Shown: positions 40,480 through 50,091 of the stretch, one piece after another
How positions within the stretch are numbered: the first letter of the stretch is position 1
How the letters are laid out: the number at the start of each line of letters is the position of its first letter
Assembly (NCBI GenBank): GCA_038213615.1
Contig: JBBQSV010000001.1
Coordinates: forward strand, 1-64,000
DNA length: 64,000 bases
Reading direction: 5' to 3'
From: JBBQSV01 sp038213615
GTDB lineage: Bacteria > Patescibacteriota > Saccharimonadia > Saccharimonadales > OMJO01
Position numbers and translations under genes: made by a program
Notes under the pieces: model-generated
What the model was told of the DNA's origin: nothing
Database searches by the model: none
The model's input: the letters and a program-made list of their open reading frames with translations, nothing else

Positions 40480-41964
40480 CTAGCTTATAGCACCATAGCC
40501 TGGCCTTAAGCGGCTATAGACTACCCTGTTCTTTCGCGTGTTGGGGTCACATACTATGCGACGCATTTCAACTGTCGCCCGACTATCGGGTCGGTGCCAC
40601 ATATTGTTTACATCTTCAGCAATATCATTATCAGACCAACCCTGGGCTTTAAGTAGTAATAGGTGGTCGCCAAGCGTTGGACCGGCAACACCCATAGTAT
40701 CTCGCCATTTTTGAGCCCAGGACTCTAAGTAAATCATGGCTTTTCGTAACCAAGTACCGTCCACGAGTGAACCTTTTGTGGCCTCTACCACCAAGGATGG
40801 ATCAATACCATATAGAATCCTCAGGAAAGCTTGCGGCAAATCACCCAAATCTTGAGAGCCAAACTTCTCAAGCAGTTGATCGCCTTGCAAGCTTTGGTTG
40901 AGCTTGTCCGTAATCAGGTTTGCGATCTGTATGGTGGCAGTGATTGGGATGCCAAGTTGTATATCGCCCTTTTCTCGAGTATGTCGTAGCTTATCATAGG
41001 CAGCCACTATTGTCTTAGCAACTTGATCATGTTCGGCAATTTTCACAATACTAAATAAAATGACTTCTGGCATGTGATCGACAACTTCTGATAGATCCCC
41101 AAGTCCAATAAAGCCTTCCGCCCTAAGGTCCCCCTCAATCTTTTCTAATCCAGCTTTTGTAGGTTGCGGTGGCGGATTATAATCCTCTATTAGCTGCTGG
41201 CTTGGCCTATTACCAAAGCCTTCATAACCTTCATGTGCAAGCAAGGCCCGTAGCCTTACACCTGTAAATACTTCTGCTGTGTCTAGTCGATCCTCCCGTG
41301 ACCTTACTAGTCCCTCTGCGATGCCCCTACAAGTCACCTGTGCTTCATCAGGCGAACGTAATTTTCTTGCTTCAATCAACTGCGTGAAAACTGGCAATAC
41401 TAGTTCGGCGGCCTGTTTGGGGTCTGCCTCAGCCGTCTCAGGATTCTCTACTAAACGTACGCCGGCACTTACCAGTGCACGCGTCAAGCCACGGGGCGCT
41501 GGCTCACGCCAAACAGAGTTAACCTCTACAAAATCATAGACTTCAGTTAGCTTTGATAGCTGGGCAGTATCTTCAGCCAGTGTAGTTAGTTTTAAGAGCG
41601 TCCTTACGTAAAGTCTATGCTCATCCCGTTGTCGCAAACGAACTAAAGCTTCTTTCTTAAAGGCTTCAAAAGTAGTGTAGTTTCCCACCACGACACCCAG
41701 ACCCTGAGCCTCTTTACTGGCATTTATGACATCTCGCTTATAGGCTTCGCTGGCATAGTTTTTTTTGTCAGGATCATGAAAATCATTCCAGGCTCGTCCA
41801 AACCGGAATGAAACCGAGTGCTCATACCTACCAACTATAGTATTGGGAAGCGGCTGATCTAATAAATATTGAAGTATCTCGCCCGTTTCGCCCGCCAATA
41901 CAGAATGCAAATCTACTGCTTCGTTATTAGGGCCTAGGACTATGTCGCCATTATCTACGGTCAT
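40480..41964 (-). CDS. Unknown soluble protein (494 aa)
   Basis: No family recognised. Mostly helical, no membrane or signal segment. Residues about 15-35 (EAVDLHSVLAGETGEILQYL) resemble the 58-aa protein encoded just upstream (42036-42212). Later regions include long helices (LSEVVDHMPEVILFSIVKIAEHDQVAKTIVAAY) and a basic C-terminus (NTRKNRVVYSRLRPGYGAIS). A perfect consensus promoter (41975-42003) places +1 about 4 nt before the ATG, so it is probably well expressed from a leaderless mRNA. Gene order gives no clue to its role. Confidence 0.65.
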   Translation of the reverse strand: MTVDNGDIVLGPNNEAVDLHSVLAGETGEILQYLLDQPLPNTIVGRYEHSVSFRFGRAWNDFHDPDKKNYASEAYKRDVINASKEAQGLGVVVGNYTTFEAFKKEALVRLRQRDEHRLYVRTLLKLTTLAEDTAQLSKLTEVYDFVEVNSVWREPAPRGLTRALVSAGVRLVENPETAEADPKQAAELVLPVFTQLIEARKLRSPDEAQVTCRGIAEGLVRSREDRLDTAEVFTGVRLRALLAHEGYEGFGNRPSQQLIEDYNPPPQPTKAGLEKIEGDLRAEGFIGLGDLSEVVDHMPEVILFSIVKIAEHDQVAKTIVAAYDKLRHTREKGDIQLGIPITATIQIANLITDKLNQSLQGDQLLEKFGSQDLGDLPQAFLRILYGIDPSLVVEATKGSLVDGTWLRKAMIYLESWAQKWRDTMGVAGPTLGDHLLLLKAQGWSDNDIAEDVNNMWHRPDSRATVEMRRIVCDPNTRKNRVVYSRLRPGYGAIS

Positions 41965-41974
41965 GATTATTTAT

Positions 41975-42003
41975 ATTATACCTGTTTTTTACACATATGT
42001 CAA
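41975..42003 (-). promoter_or_regulatory. Perfect consensus sigma-70 promoter (TTGACA-N17-TATAAT)
   Basis: On the - strand both hexamers match the E. coli consensus at 17-nt spacing. Drives the 494-aa unknown gene. Confidence 0.88.
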
Positions 42004-42035
42004 AAACGTGACCATGTCGTTAACTCGTACTCAAG

Positions 42036-42212
42036 CTAACTTTCTATAAACTTATCCCGATTACTGTCCAGTACAACGTCTGGGTCACTAGGCAGCTGGG
42101 CCAAAATATATTCCAGTATCTGATCACTATCACCTTGTAAAACCCCCTGTAAATCCACAGGGTACTTAACCGCCTCGCCCGATTCCGCAGTTTGATCAAA
42201 ATTATCAGTCAT
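42036..42212 (-). CDS. 58-aa protein resembling the N-terminus of the next gene's product
   Basis: Short acidic frame with start ATG at 42210-42212 and TAG stop. Its middle (VDLQGVLQGDSDQILEYILAQLP) aligns without gaps to the start of the 494-aa protein (VDLHSVLAGETGEILQYLLDQPLP) for about 20 residues. It has its own -10 box (TATAAT, complement of 42222-42227) 9 nt before the ATG. Either a stand-alone copy of a small domain or a remnant of a duplicated gene. The rest of 42213-42430 holds no gene. Confidence 0.6.
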   Translation of the reverse strand: MTDNFDQTAESGEAVKYPVDLQGVLQGDSDQILEYILAQLPSDPDVVLDSNRDKFIES

Positions 42213-42221
42213 GTAACAGAT

Positions 42222-42227
42222 ATTATA
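42222..42227 (-). promoter_or_regulatory. -10 box of the 58-aa gene
   Basis: TATAAT on the - strand with TTGAAG 16 nt further upstream; predicted leader of 3 nt. Confidence 0.55.
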
Positions 42228-42430
42228 TACTTTTTCACTAATACTTCAAGCCAAGGACCCCTGTTTTGCCAGCCGACTGTGTGTTCCGGGTAAGTGTTGA
42301 TGTGTGAACCTGCCCATATGAATTACCTTCGTCGATATCAAAATTTGCTGAACCATAAGCCAAACTATAGACATAAGCGTTATTTGCAAGTAAACTTAGG
42401 ATCAATACTTAGAATCAATTAAGGTAAACA

Positions 42431-43558
42431 ATGGATATTAACAGCCCCAAACAACCAAGCCCGCCAAATCCGGTTTATGAGCACCCCGCTATGGTTGCTA
42501 CTAGTCCCCTTGCGGCGCCAGCCGCCCCAGCGAACAACCAACCTGCCCAGGTATTTGGTACACCCGCACCTGCTCAGCATCAGGCCACTTCGGCCGGGCT
42601 GGTAGTTTTACAGTGGTTGACTTACGCCTTTTGGGGCTGGACGGTATTGGCTCTATCATTCCTAACCAGCACAGTTATTGGTAGCTTTATGAACAATAAC
42701 GACCTGGGTTCTAGTATCGCACCCTACACCATCGCCGCGGTTATAGTGTTGCTACCAATATCTGTAATCTGCGATGTCTTCTACTCTAAACATGAACCAG
42801 ACAAAAAAACTGGTGCGGCTATGGTTGTCATGGTTATCCACGCTGTCTTCTTTGCGTTTTTTGGCATTGGGTCACTAATAGCTGTAGCATTCTGCCTAGT
42901 TGGATTATTTACCGACAGCTCTCAGCACACCAGCACATTAGTGGCTCTTTACAGTGCGATGATCATTGCCGTATTCTATGCAGTCACTTTTTTGAGAACC
43001 CTACACCCGGCTAAGTTTAGTTGGATCAAGCGTGTTTACAGCATATTCATGGTTGTCTTTGTTGGTGTCATTGCCATTCTTGGTTTTGTGGGCCCAGTGG
43101 CAAAAGCCCACCAGACCAAAGATGACAAGCTAATAGAGTCTGGCCTGTCCTCTGTAACCACGGCCGTAACTAACTATGCCACCACCAACAGCAAGCTCCC
43201 CGACAATCTACAAACCTTGACCCTAGACGGTGACGCAAAGACGTTGGTTAACCGCAACCTGATACGCTATACCGCAAATACACCTCCAGTCACACAATCA
43301 ACCAATAGCCTCCAGAGCGCCCTACAGGCCAAAACCAACCCGGGGGTCAGCCTAAACAGTAGTTCATACCTTAATCAGTCGCAGATACCAACTGTTTACT
43401 ACTACACATTTTGTGTAACCTATAAAAAGAAGTCGTCGTTCTACAACACGACACCAAACTATAGCAATTCTCTGCAAGGCGACGGCTACACCACAAGTCC
43501 AGACAGCTATTCACACCCAGCCGGTGAAGTCTGCTACAAACTGAAAACTGGCTATTAG
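42431..43558 (+). CDS. Multi-pass membrane protein with Pro-rich N-terminus and extracytoplasmic C-terminal domain
   Basis: 375 aa. A Pro/Ala-rich cytoplasmic tail (1-55), about five or six helices (55-225; e.g. IAPYTIAAVIVLLPISVICDVFY, AMVVMVIHAVFFAFFGIGSLIAVAFCLVGLF) and a Ser/Thr/Asn-rich domain of about 140 residues. The latter starts DKLIESGLSSVTTAVTNYATTNSKLPDNLQTL, which resembles the start of pilin-like or pseudopilin globular domains. Two cysteines (FCVTY, VCYKL) may form a disulfide. Convergent with prfB, 3 nt apart. Confidence 0.65.
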   Translation: MDINSPKQPSPPNPVYEHPAMVATSPLAAPAAPANNQPAQVFGTPAPAQHQATSAGLVVLQWLTYAFWGWTVLALSFLTSTVIGSFMNNNDLGSSIAPYTIAAVIVLLPISVICDVFYSKHEPDKKTGAAMVVMVIHAVFFAFFGIGSLIAVAFCLVGLFTDSSQHTSTLVALYSAMIIAVFYAVTFLRTLHPAKFSWIKRVYSIFMVVFVGVIAILGFVGPVAKAHQTKDDKLIESGLSSVTTAVTNYATTNSKLPDNLQTLTLDGDAKTLVNRNLIRYTANTPPVTQSTNSLQSALQAKTNPGVSLNSSSYLNQSQIPTVYYYTFCVTYKKKSSFYNTTPNYSNSLQGDGYTTSPDSYSHPAGEVCYKLKTGY

Positions 43559-43561
43559 TAA

Positions 43562-44647
43562 CTACCCTCCCAAGGAATGTTCCAGATAGGCATCGATCAG
43601 ATCGTCTAGATTGCCATCTAGTACACCGTCTATATCACTAGTTTCGTAGCGGGTACGCAAATCTTTGACCTGTTTGTAGGGGTGCAATACGTAGCTGCGG
43701 ATTTGGTTACCCCAAGCTGCTTGTTCGTTGGGGCCTTTTAGGTCACGCACGTTTTGCTGGTGCTGCTCTTCTGACAGCTGGGCTAGTTTGGAACGCAAGA
43801 TTGTCATGGCTGTTTCTTTGTTTTGCAGCTGCGACCTTTCGTTCTGAATAGAGACCACGATATTGGTTGGCAAGTGCGTGACACGCACTGCCGAGTCTGT
43901 GGTATTTACTGACTGGCCGCCTTTGCCGCCGCTCCTGAATACATCGATCTTTAAATCTTTGTCGTCGATTTCTACTTCGTTGGGCTGATCAATTTGCGGC
44001 AGAACTTCTACCTTGGCAAAGCTGGTTTGGCGCAAGTTATCAGAGTTAAACGGGCTGAGCCGTACTAACCGGTGCACACCGTGCTCGCTCTTTAGTTGGC
44101 CATATACAAACTTGCCACTTAGCTGCATGGACACACTTTTGATGCCGGCTTCTTCGCCATCTGATTGGTCGATAGATTTGACTTCTACATCGTGTTTTTC
44201 AGCCCAGCGCACGTACATACGCAGTAGCATCTGGGCCCAATCTTGGGCATCGGTGCCACCGGCACCGGCGTAAATACTGAGTATGGCGTTATAGCTGTCG
44301 TGTGGGCCGGCAAACTTTAGCTCGCCCCGCAAATCATCAAAATCCTTTTGGGCCTGGGTTAATTGATTGGTTAGATCGTCAGCTAGGCTGGCATCGCCCA
44401 AACTAGCCATTTCTACAATGTCTTTAATTGCCGCCTCTAATTTTTGCCAGGGCTTTACTCTAACCTCTAGACTAGATTTTTGCTTCATCACTTCCTGGGC
44501 CTGCAAATTATCAGACCAAAAATCAGCCTGACTAGACTTGGCCTCTAACTCGATTAGCTGGGTAGCCAAATCGTCGATCTTTAGCTTGCCCATGGCAGCT
44601 TGTACGCTGGCCAGCAGTTCGGTAGCAGACTTATTTACATCTTGCAT
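43562..44647 (-). CDS. prfB: Peptide chain release factor 2
   Basis: Recognises UGA and UAA. SPF stop-codon tripeptide in RLVRLSPFNSDN; catalytic GGQ in FRSGGKGGQSVNTTDSAVRVTHLP. 361 aa in one uninterrupted frame, so the programmed +1 frameshift found in many prfB genes is absent. RF2 here agrees with use of TGA as stop in topA and others. The -10 box is 10 nt before the ATG. Confidence 0.96.
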   Translation of the reverse strand: MQDVNKSATELLASVQAAMGKLKIDDLATQLIELEAKSSQADFWSDNLQAQEVMKQKSSLEVRVKPWQKLEAAIKDIVEMASLGDASLADDLTNQLTQAQKDFDDLRGELKFAGPHDSYNAILSIYAGAGGTDAQDWAQMLLRMYVRWAEKHDVEVKSIDQSDGEEAGIKSVSMQLSGKFVYGQLKSEHGVHRLVRLSPFNSDNLRQTSFAKVEVLPQIDQPNEVEIDDKDLKIDVFRSGGKGGQSVNTTDSAVRVTHLPTNIVVSIQNERSQLQNKETAMTILRSKLAQLSEEQHQQNVRDLKGPNEQAAWGNQIRSYVLHPYKQVKDLRTRYETSDIDGVLDGNLDDLIDAYLEHSLGG

Positions 44648-44657
44648 AACAATCCCG

Positions 44658-44663
44658 ATTATA
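44658..44663 (-). promoter_or_regulatory. Extended -10 box of prfB
   Basis: TGTTATAAT on the - strand, predicted leader 4 nt. Confidence 0.6.
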
Positions 44664-44675
44664 ACAGTCGCTGGT

Positions 44676-45959
44676 TCAGGACCACAGGCTAGAAATTTGA
44701 GCGTGTAGTTTGTCTACTAACTCGTTGCCTGGGCTGCCCAAGATGCCAATGCCCCACACCCCGTCCTTGAACATAGCGTTGGTGATATCCACAATCTGTT
44801 CGCGGCTAATGGCTTTGATGCGTTCTGGTACCTGATAGTAATCCTCTACCTGCTCGTCAAAAAAGTATCGATTGCTGTAGCCGCTAGCCACCCCACCGAC
44901 GGTTTGCCCACTACGTTGATACCTGCCCAAGGCGTATTGCTGAGCAGCCACAATGTCATCTTGCGATATAGCGCCTTCAAACAACTGCATCAACTGCTCC
45001 ACGATTATGGCAAAAAGTAGTTCGGCATTTTTGGGTGTCACTTGTGCACCAAACCACCAGTTACTACTGAGTTTAGTTTCGCCCAGCCCAGAACTCATAC
45101 CGTACACCAACCCACGTTCGCGGGCCGTACCCAAGATTCTGGAATACAAAGTCTCGGTTAGCATACTGTTGATCAGCTGCAAGGCATCGCTTTCTGGCTC
45201 TGTCAGGCGGCGATTCATAAAAGTATTGATGTAAAAATATAAGTTTTTCACGCTTTTGTTGGGTATGTAGAGGGGTTTGGTGAGCTTTACTGGCTTCTCA
45301 TCTGGCAGATCTAGGCGCTTGCCTTTGTCTAGTTCCATGTCATTCAGCATTTGTTTTAGCTGTTGTTGGCGAGCCTGGGTTAGTTTGCCGGCAATCACAA
45401 AACGCATGTTACTGGTGGTATGAGTCTTTTTGTAATGTTTCTTTACGTCGTCTACTGTGACGTTGTCCATCAGCTTTAGTCGCTCTTGGTCGAGCGCACA
45501 GTAAAAACCACTGGCTTGGCGCAGGGCTAGGCTGAGATGACGAAAATGATTGTTAGACCTAGATTCTAGCTCTTCGCGTACGTTACTGAATTCTGACGCG
45601 AATTCCTCGTCCAAAAACAGTGGCTTGGTGATGGCCGTTAGCAACAGTTCTACTATGCGGTCCCATTCAAAATCGGCACACTCGGCCTCGTAAATAATGT
45701 CGTAAGCATCGGTGCTGGCGTTATTGTAGGCGCCATTTTTTTCGAATTCCGCCTGGAACTGCCGGGCCCGTGGGATCAGCTCGTTGGCTCCTAGTAAAAT
45801 GTGTTCCATCAGGTGTGGGGTTTCCCACTTCTTTTTTGTTACCAGATATTCACCGGCTCGGAAGTTGATTTCCATGGTCATTACCGTGGCATCTGGCACA
45901 TGAATAAACAATCCACGTCCACCGTTTTTTAGCTTAACTTCTGTGACTTTGTGCTTCAT
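44676..45959 (-). CDS. M16-family zinc metallopeptidase
   Basis: 427 aa. The inverted zinc motif is His49-Leu-Met-Glu52-His53, and the third ligand Glu129 lies 76 residues after the second His (FSNVREELESR), the expected spacing. The second, inactive M16 half is present (C-terminal 200 residues, MTETLYSRILGTARERGLVYGM). No signal peptide, so intracellular. No partner M16 gene is adjacent; the protein may form homodimers. Confidence 0.9.
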   Translation of the reverse strand: MKHKVTEVKLKNGGRGLFIHVPDATVMTMEINFRAGEYLVTKKKWETPHLMEHILLGANELIPRARQFQAEFEKNGAYNNASTDAYDIIYEAECADFEWDRIVELLLTAITKPLFLDEEFASEFSNVREELESRSNNHFRHLSLALRQASGFYCALDQERLKLMDNVTVDDVKKHYKKTHTTSNMRFVIAGKLTQARQQQLKQMLNDMELDKGKRLDLPDEKPVKLTKPLYIPNKSVKNLYFYINTFMNRRLTEPESDALQLINSMLTETLYSRILGTARERGLVYGMSSGLGETKLSSNWWFGAQVTPKNAELLFAIIVEQLMQLFEGAISQDDIVAAQQYALGRYQRSGQTVGGVASGYSNRYFFDEQVEDYYQVPERIKAISREQIVDITNAMFKDGVWGIGILGSPGNELVDKLHAQISSLWS

Positions 45960-46003
45960 AAACTTACTACTACTGTAACCTTCTGACTTCCATCTTCTAC
46001 ATT

Positions 46004-48610
46004 CTACTTTCTACGCTTACCTTTTGCCCGGCGCTGGCGTTCGGCCTTACGCGCCTTTTTGATCTTAGTCTTCTTTTTCTGGGCGGTTTCGTGTTCTTCT
46101 TTGACTGGCACAAAGTCAGTTTCATGAAATTCATCGGCCTCGATAATCCGATCGGCATTGTCTACAGAATGTCGGGCTGCCTTGGTCAGTTCCGTTTCTA
46201 CTGGCGCGTTAGCCTGGCCTTCGCTGACTGGCTGAGCATTAAACATTGCATTGACGACTTCGTGGCGTAAGGTGTTCTGCATTTCCTCGAACATGTGCTG
46301 ACCCTGACGACGATATTCCACCAGCGGGTCTCGCTGACCGACGCTAATCCAGTGGATACCTTCGCGCATGTGGTCCATATTTTCTAAGTGCTGCATCCAT
46401 AAATTATCTAGAATCTGTAAATATATATCGCGTTCCACTTTACGCATAATCTCTGGAGTAAAGTCTGCTTCACGAGCTTTGTACAGTTTATCGGCCTCTT
46501 GGCCCAATACCTTGGCAAAAGCACTGGTTTCGGTGTCGAACAGACGGTCTAGGGTAGCACTATCAAATGGGAATGATTCGACTACTATTGATTCAAACTG
46601 ATCTGTTAACATCTGTGGTGAACCAGCCAGGGCCTTGACCTCTTCAGCAATAAATAACTTTATACGCTTGCTGATATCGTTTTGCTGCAAAATCTCGCGT
46701 CGCATGGCGTAGGTAGCTTTGCGGTGGCGGTTCATGACGTCGTCATACTGAACAACATTTTTGCGCGAATCAAAATTATAGCCCTCTACCTTTTCCTGGG
46801 CAGATTCTAGACTTTTGCTGATAACGCGGTTCTCAATAGGTGTTTCGTCGTCTACTCCCAAGCGGTTCATAATGGAACCGATCCGGTCCCCACCAAAGAT
46901 ACGCATCAGATCGTCCTCGGTACTGACAAAGAATTGTGTCACACCTGGGTCGCCCTGACGTCCAGCACGACCACGTAGCTGGTTGTCTACACGGCGTGAT
47001 TCGTGCCGTTCACTACCCATCACAAATAGTCCACCGGCCTCTTTGACGCCTTCGCCCAGCACGATGTCCGTACCACGGCCAGCGATGTTGGTGGCCAGTG
47101 TCACGGCTCCCTTTTGGCCAGCCTTGGCAACCGTAGTGGCCTCGCGCTCATTGTTTTTAGCGTTTAACATTTGGTGTGGCACACCGGATTTCTTTAGCAA
47201 ATCACTCAGCACCTCGTTCTTGTCTATAGATGCGCTACCAATGAGTACCGGCTGGCCTTTTTGGTGTAGCACTTTGACTTCTTTGATAATGGCCTTGAAC
47301 TTGCCCAGCTCTGTCTTATATATACGGTCTGGTCGGTCTTCTCGCACTATTGGTCGGTTGGACGGGATCTCTACCACGTCTAGTTTGTAGATCTGGTGGA
47401 ACTCCTCGGCCTCGGTATTGGCGGTACCGGTCATACCAGATAGCTTTTCGTATAGACGGAAATAGTTCTGGAAAGAAATGGTAGCCAGCGTCATGGATTC
47501 TTCTTGGACTTCTACGTTCTCTTTGGCTTCAATGGCTTGGTGCAAGCCTTCGTTATAACGACGACCTTTTAGCAAACGGCCGGTGAATTCGTCTACAATC
47601 ACTACCTCGCCGTCGCCAGTCACCACGTAATCTTTATCTCGTTTGAACAAAGCCTGAGCCCGCAAAGCTTGGTCTAGGTGATAAATAGTCCGGATGTTTG
47701 CCGTGTCATATAGGCCGGTGATATCTAAAACCTTTTCGACTTTATCGATACCTTCATCCGTCAGGACTACAGTTTTACGTTTTTCGTCTTTTTCATAATC
47801 GGTGTCTTCTTTTAACTGGCGCACAATTTTGGAAAACTGCGAATAAGAACTACCGCTAGTTACGGACGGCGCCGAAATAATCAGTGGCGTCCGGGCCTCG
47901 TCTATCAATATCGAGTCTACCTCGTCCACAATGGCGTAGTTCAGGGGACGTTGGCGCAACTGGTCGACCTCGCGCACCATGTTGTCACGCAGGTAGTCGA
48001 AACCAAATTCGTTGTTGGTGCCGTAGGTCACATCGGCCGCATAGGCCTCTTGCCTGGTGGCTGGTTTTAGGTGACGCATGCGTGGATCATCGTGATCTTT
48101 GTTATCAAACTTGGGGTCAAATATAAATGATTCGTCGGCGATGATAACCCCGGTGGTTAACCCTAGACGGTCATAAACTTGCCCCATCCAGCCAGCATCA
48201 CGCTGAGCCAGATATTCGTTGACCGTCACTACATGTACGCCCTGGCCTGTTAGGCCATTTAGATACACCGGTAGCGTAGCTACCAAAGTCTTACCTTCAC
48301 CAGTTTTCATTTCGGCCACTTTGCCCTCGTGCAGCACCATGCCACCCACTAGCTGAACATCAAAGTGCCGCTGGCCCAGAGTGCGAGTGGCTGTCTCGCG
48401 CACAAGTGCAAAAGCATCAGGCAAAATTTTGTCTAGTGATTCTTTTTTGAGTCGTTCTTTTAGTTTTTCGGTCTGGGTCCGCAAATCCTTATCGTTGAAG
48501 TTTTTGTACTTGTCGGCCAAGGCATTAACATCTTTAACCCGGCGTCGCATACGCTTGAGGGTCTTGATTTGTGGATCACCTAAAACACGTTTAACAAGTT
48601 TGTTGTTCAT
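46004..48610 (-). CDS. secA: SecA preprotein translocase ATPase
   Basis: 868 aa motor of the Sec pathway. Walker A MKTGEGKTL, YGTNNEFGFDYLRDNM, DEVDSILIDEARTPLIIS and motif VI QLRGRAGRQGDPG are present. The C-terminus is a Lys/Arg-rich tail without the CxCxS zinc site, so no SecB-type binding. Leader about 45 nt with AGAGGATGGTGA before ATG; -10 TATAAT at complement of 48661-48666. Confidence 0.97.
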   Translation of the reverse strand: MNNKLVKRVLGDPQIKTLKRMRRRVKDVNALADKYKNFNDKDLRTQTEKLKERLKKESLDKILPDAFALVRETATRTLGQRHFDVQLVGGMVLHEGKVAEMKTGEGKTLVATLPVYLNGLTGQGVHVVTVNEYLAQRDAGWMGQVYDRLGLTTGVIIADESFIFDPKFDNKDHDDPRMRHLKPATRQEAYAADVTYGTNNEFGFDYLRDNMVREVDQLRQRPLNYAIVDEVDSILIDEARTPLIISAPSVTSGSSYSQFSKIVRQLKEDTDYEKDEKRKTVVLTDEGIDKVEKVLDITGLYDTANIRTIYHLDQALRAQALFKRDKDYVVTGDGEVVIVDEFTGRLLKGRRYNEGLHQAIEAKENVEVQEESMTLATISFQNYFRLYEKLSGMTGTANTEAEEFHQIYKLDVVEIPSNRPIVREDRPDRIYKTELGKFKAIIKEVKVLHQKGQPVLIGSASIDKNEVLSDLLKKSGVPHQMLNAKNNEREATTVAKAGQKGAVTLATNIAGRGTDIVLGEGVKEAGGLFVMGSERHESRRVDNQLRGRAGRQGDPGVTQFFVSTEDDLMRIFGGDRIGSIMNRLGVDDETPIENRVISKSLESAQEKVEGYNFDSRKNVVQYDDVMNRHRKATYAMRREILQQNDISKRIKLFIAEEVKALAGSPQMLTDQFESIVVESFPFDSATLDRLFDTETSAFAKVLGQEADKLYKAREADFTPEIMRKVERDIYLQILDNLWMQHLENMDHMREGIHWISVGQRDPLVEYRRQGQHMFEEMQNTLRHEVVNAMFNAQPVSEGQANAPVETELTKAARHSVDNADRIIEADEFHETDFVPVKEEHETAQKKKTKIKKARKAERQRRAKGKRRK

Positions 48611-48741
48611 TCACCATCCTCTTTGCAAACTCAGTAAAATACTAGACGCAGGACCTTTATATTATAGGTTAGATTGCAGCTGACAGGTGAAGTTTACGAA
48701 AAGTTTTTTATCTTTTTGAGGTGTAACCAAGGTTACATCGA

Positions 48742-48780
48742 TAAAAGAAAAAATCTTTGCAGCCCTTCATGTGGCGGCTG
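48742..48780 (-). terminator. Intrinsic terminator upstream of secA
   Basis: On the - strand CAGCC pairs with GGCTG (48776-48780/48760-48764) followed by CAAAGATTTTTTCTTTT. It closes the transcript of the unknown membrane gene before secA. An alternative stem (CTTCA/TGAAG) overlaps the same bases and would exclude it. Confidence 0.5.
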
Positions 48781-48868
48781 AAGCTGGCCGATGATATAAA
48801 AGTCCTGCGAATATTGTACCCCAAAGGGGTTAAATTTCAGAAGTAATTTTACCACTTTTGTGGTGGGC

Positions 48869-49477
48869 CTAGACTTGAGCACTTTGCGTGGGCGTAGCCT
48901 GCCCCAGACTCTTTATGTCGTTGTGTGCCCGCATAGCATCAACAAACAGTATTATGTTCAATATACCGAACCCTCGACCGCTAGTTATTAACCCCAGCAC
49001 AGCCAATATGATCAGGTAAATCATCAGCCTCACTAATAGCTTGTCGCTTGTGGCAAGTGTTTGAGTATCTACCTTCTTTAGTTTGAGCCCCATCCATATC
49101 AGTATGCCACCCTGGATAAGCCCTAATACCACAGATACTGCCAGTACCTCTGTCAGATTAGACTTGGCTACAGTTAAGTTGGGGTTGTCATTACTTTTGC
49201 TCATGGCATACAATGCCAGACTCAGAATTGGCACGACTGCCACGACTAAACAGCCTAGTACTAATGACCAGGTGCCCGTAGTGTGCACGTGTTTAAGTGC
49301 TTTTTCGGTATCAGATTGTGGATTAATATTCGCAGACGCAGGTACAGGGTTTGTAGTTGGTGGCACCGGGCTAGGATTTGGTTGCGCTACCTCACCAGTA
49401 ACAGGGTTTGTTTGTGTATCTGGTATTGGATTTTCTAGCATCGTTTTAAGCATAACCTCAGTGTACGTTATTTGCAA
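48869..49477 (-). CDS. Hypothetical membrane protein with Pro-rich N-terminus
   Basis: 202 aa. A Pro/Thr/Asn-rich tail (about 12-55) precedes four helices (WSLVLGCLVVAVVPILSLALYAM; VLAVSVVLGLIQGGILIWMGL; LVRLMIYLIILAVLGLITS; FGILNIILFVDAM). The same build, Pro-rich cytoplasmic tail then membrane core, is seen in the protein at 42431-43558. No family recognised. Met1, Met9 or Met13 may be the start. Confidence 0.6.
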   Translation of the reverse strand: MQITYTEVMLKTMLENPIPDTQTNPVTGEVAQPNPSPVPPTTNPVPASANINPQSDTEKALKHVHTTGTWSLVLGCLVVAVVPILSLALYAMSKSNDNPNLTVAKSNLTEVLAVSVVLGLIQGGILIWMGLKLKKVDTQTLATSDKLLVRLMIYLIILAVLGLITSGRGFGILNIILFVDAMRAHNDIKSLGQATPTQSAQV

Positions 49478-49530
49478 TAACCTACTGGGCTACAGGAGTT
49501 GTTTTTACCGCTTTTGACCACTCCTCCTAC

Positions 49531-49968
49531 CTATGCAGCGGCTAGGTGGCTCCGGAAAACACCCATGACATGTTCGGCATATGGATCTTCTGCCAGATTA
49601 GGTAGCGAAGGCTTGGAAAAATCTATAGCCAATTTCATGTCCCCATCAGGGCGTTCTACGGTCATCTCTATTACATCTTCCCAAATTCTTGAAGCTGGCT
49701 TTTTGCGTAGTAGTCGTCTTGGTGGGTTATGCTCTAAAGTTCGCCGCATTACTACAAGCCCAAGTTCCGAATTGGCACGATGCCGTGCCCTGCCCTCTAC
49801 CCGCGCCGTTATATTCACCTGCAAAGTTTGCGGATCATTATAAAACGCTGCGCATAGTTCAACATATCGCTTGGCAGCTTCAATAGCCCCTTGCTCAACG
49901 ACAATTAACCCCGAGACCCCAAAGCCTGAGGGTACCTCTAGCATATCGGTAATTATTTCACTTGCCAT
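49531..49968 (-). CDS. Hypothetical protein (145 aa)
   Basis: Start taken at the ATG 49966-49968, since a longer frame overlaps the divergent membrane gene. Mixed helical/strand protein: helices around EQGAIEAAKRYVELCAAFYN, then a beta part (LQVNITARVEGR, LGLVVMRRTLEHN, WEDVIEMTVERPDGDMKLAIDF). No motif identified. Soluble. Confidence 0.5.
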   Translation of the reverse strand: MASEIITDMLEVPSGFGVSGLIVVEQGAIEAAKRYVELCAAFYNDPQTLQVNITARVEGRARHRANSELGLVVMRRTLEHNPPRRLLRKKPASRIWEDVIEMTVERPDGDMKLAIDFSKPSLPNLAEDPYAEHVMGVFRSHLAAA

Positions 49969-50091
49969 GGTCGCAATATATTGCCACAATTTTAGAAGCA
50001 ACGCAACCCTGCGTGACTGATTATCCCCGGTGGATATGTCGTTATTTCTGACACTTGCAGCAATTGATATAATTAACGTTGTAGACCCCTT

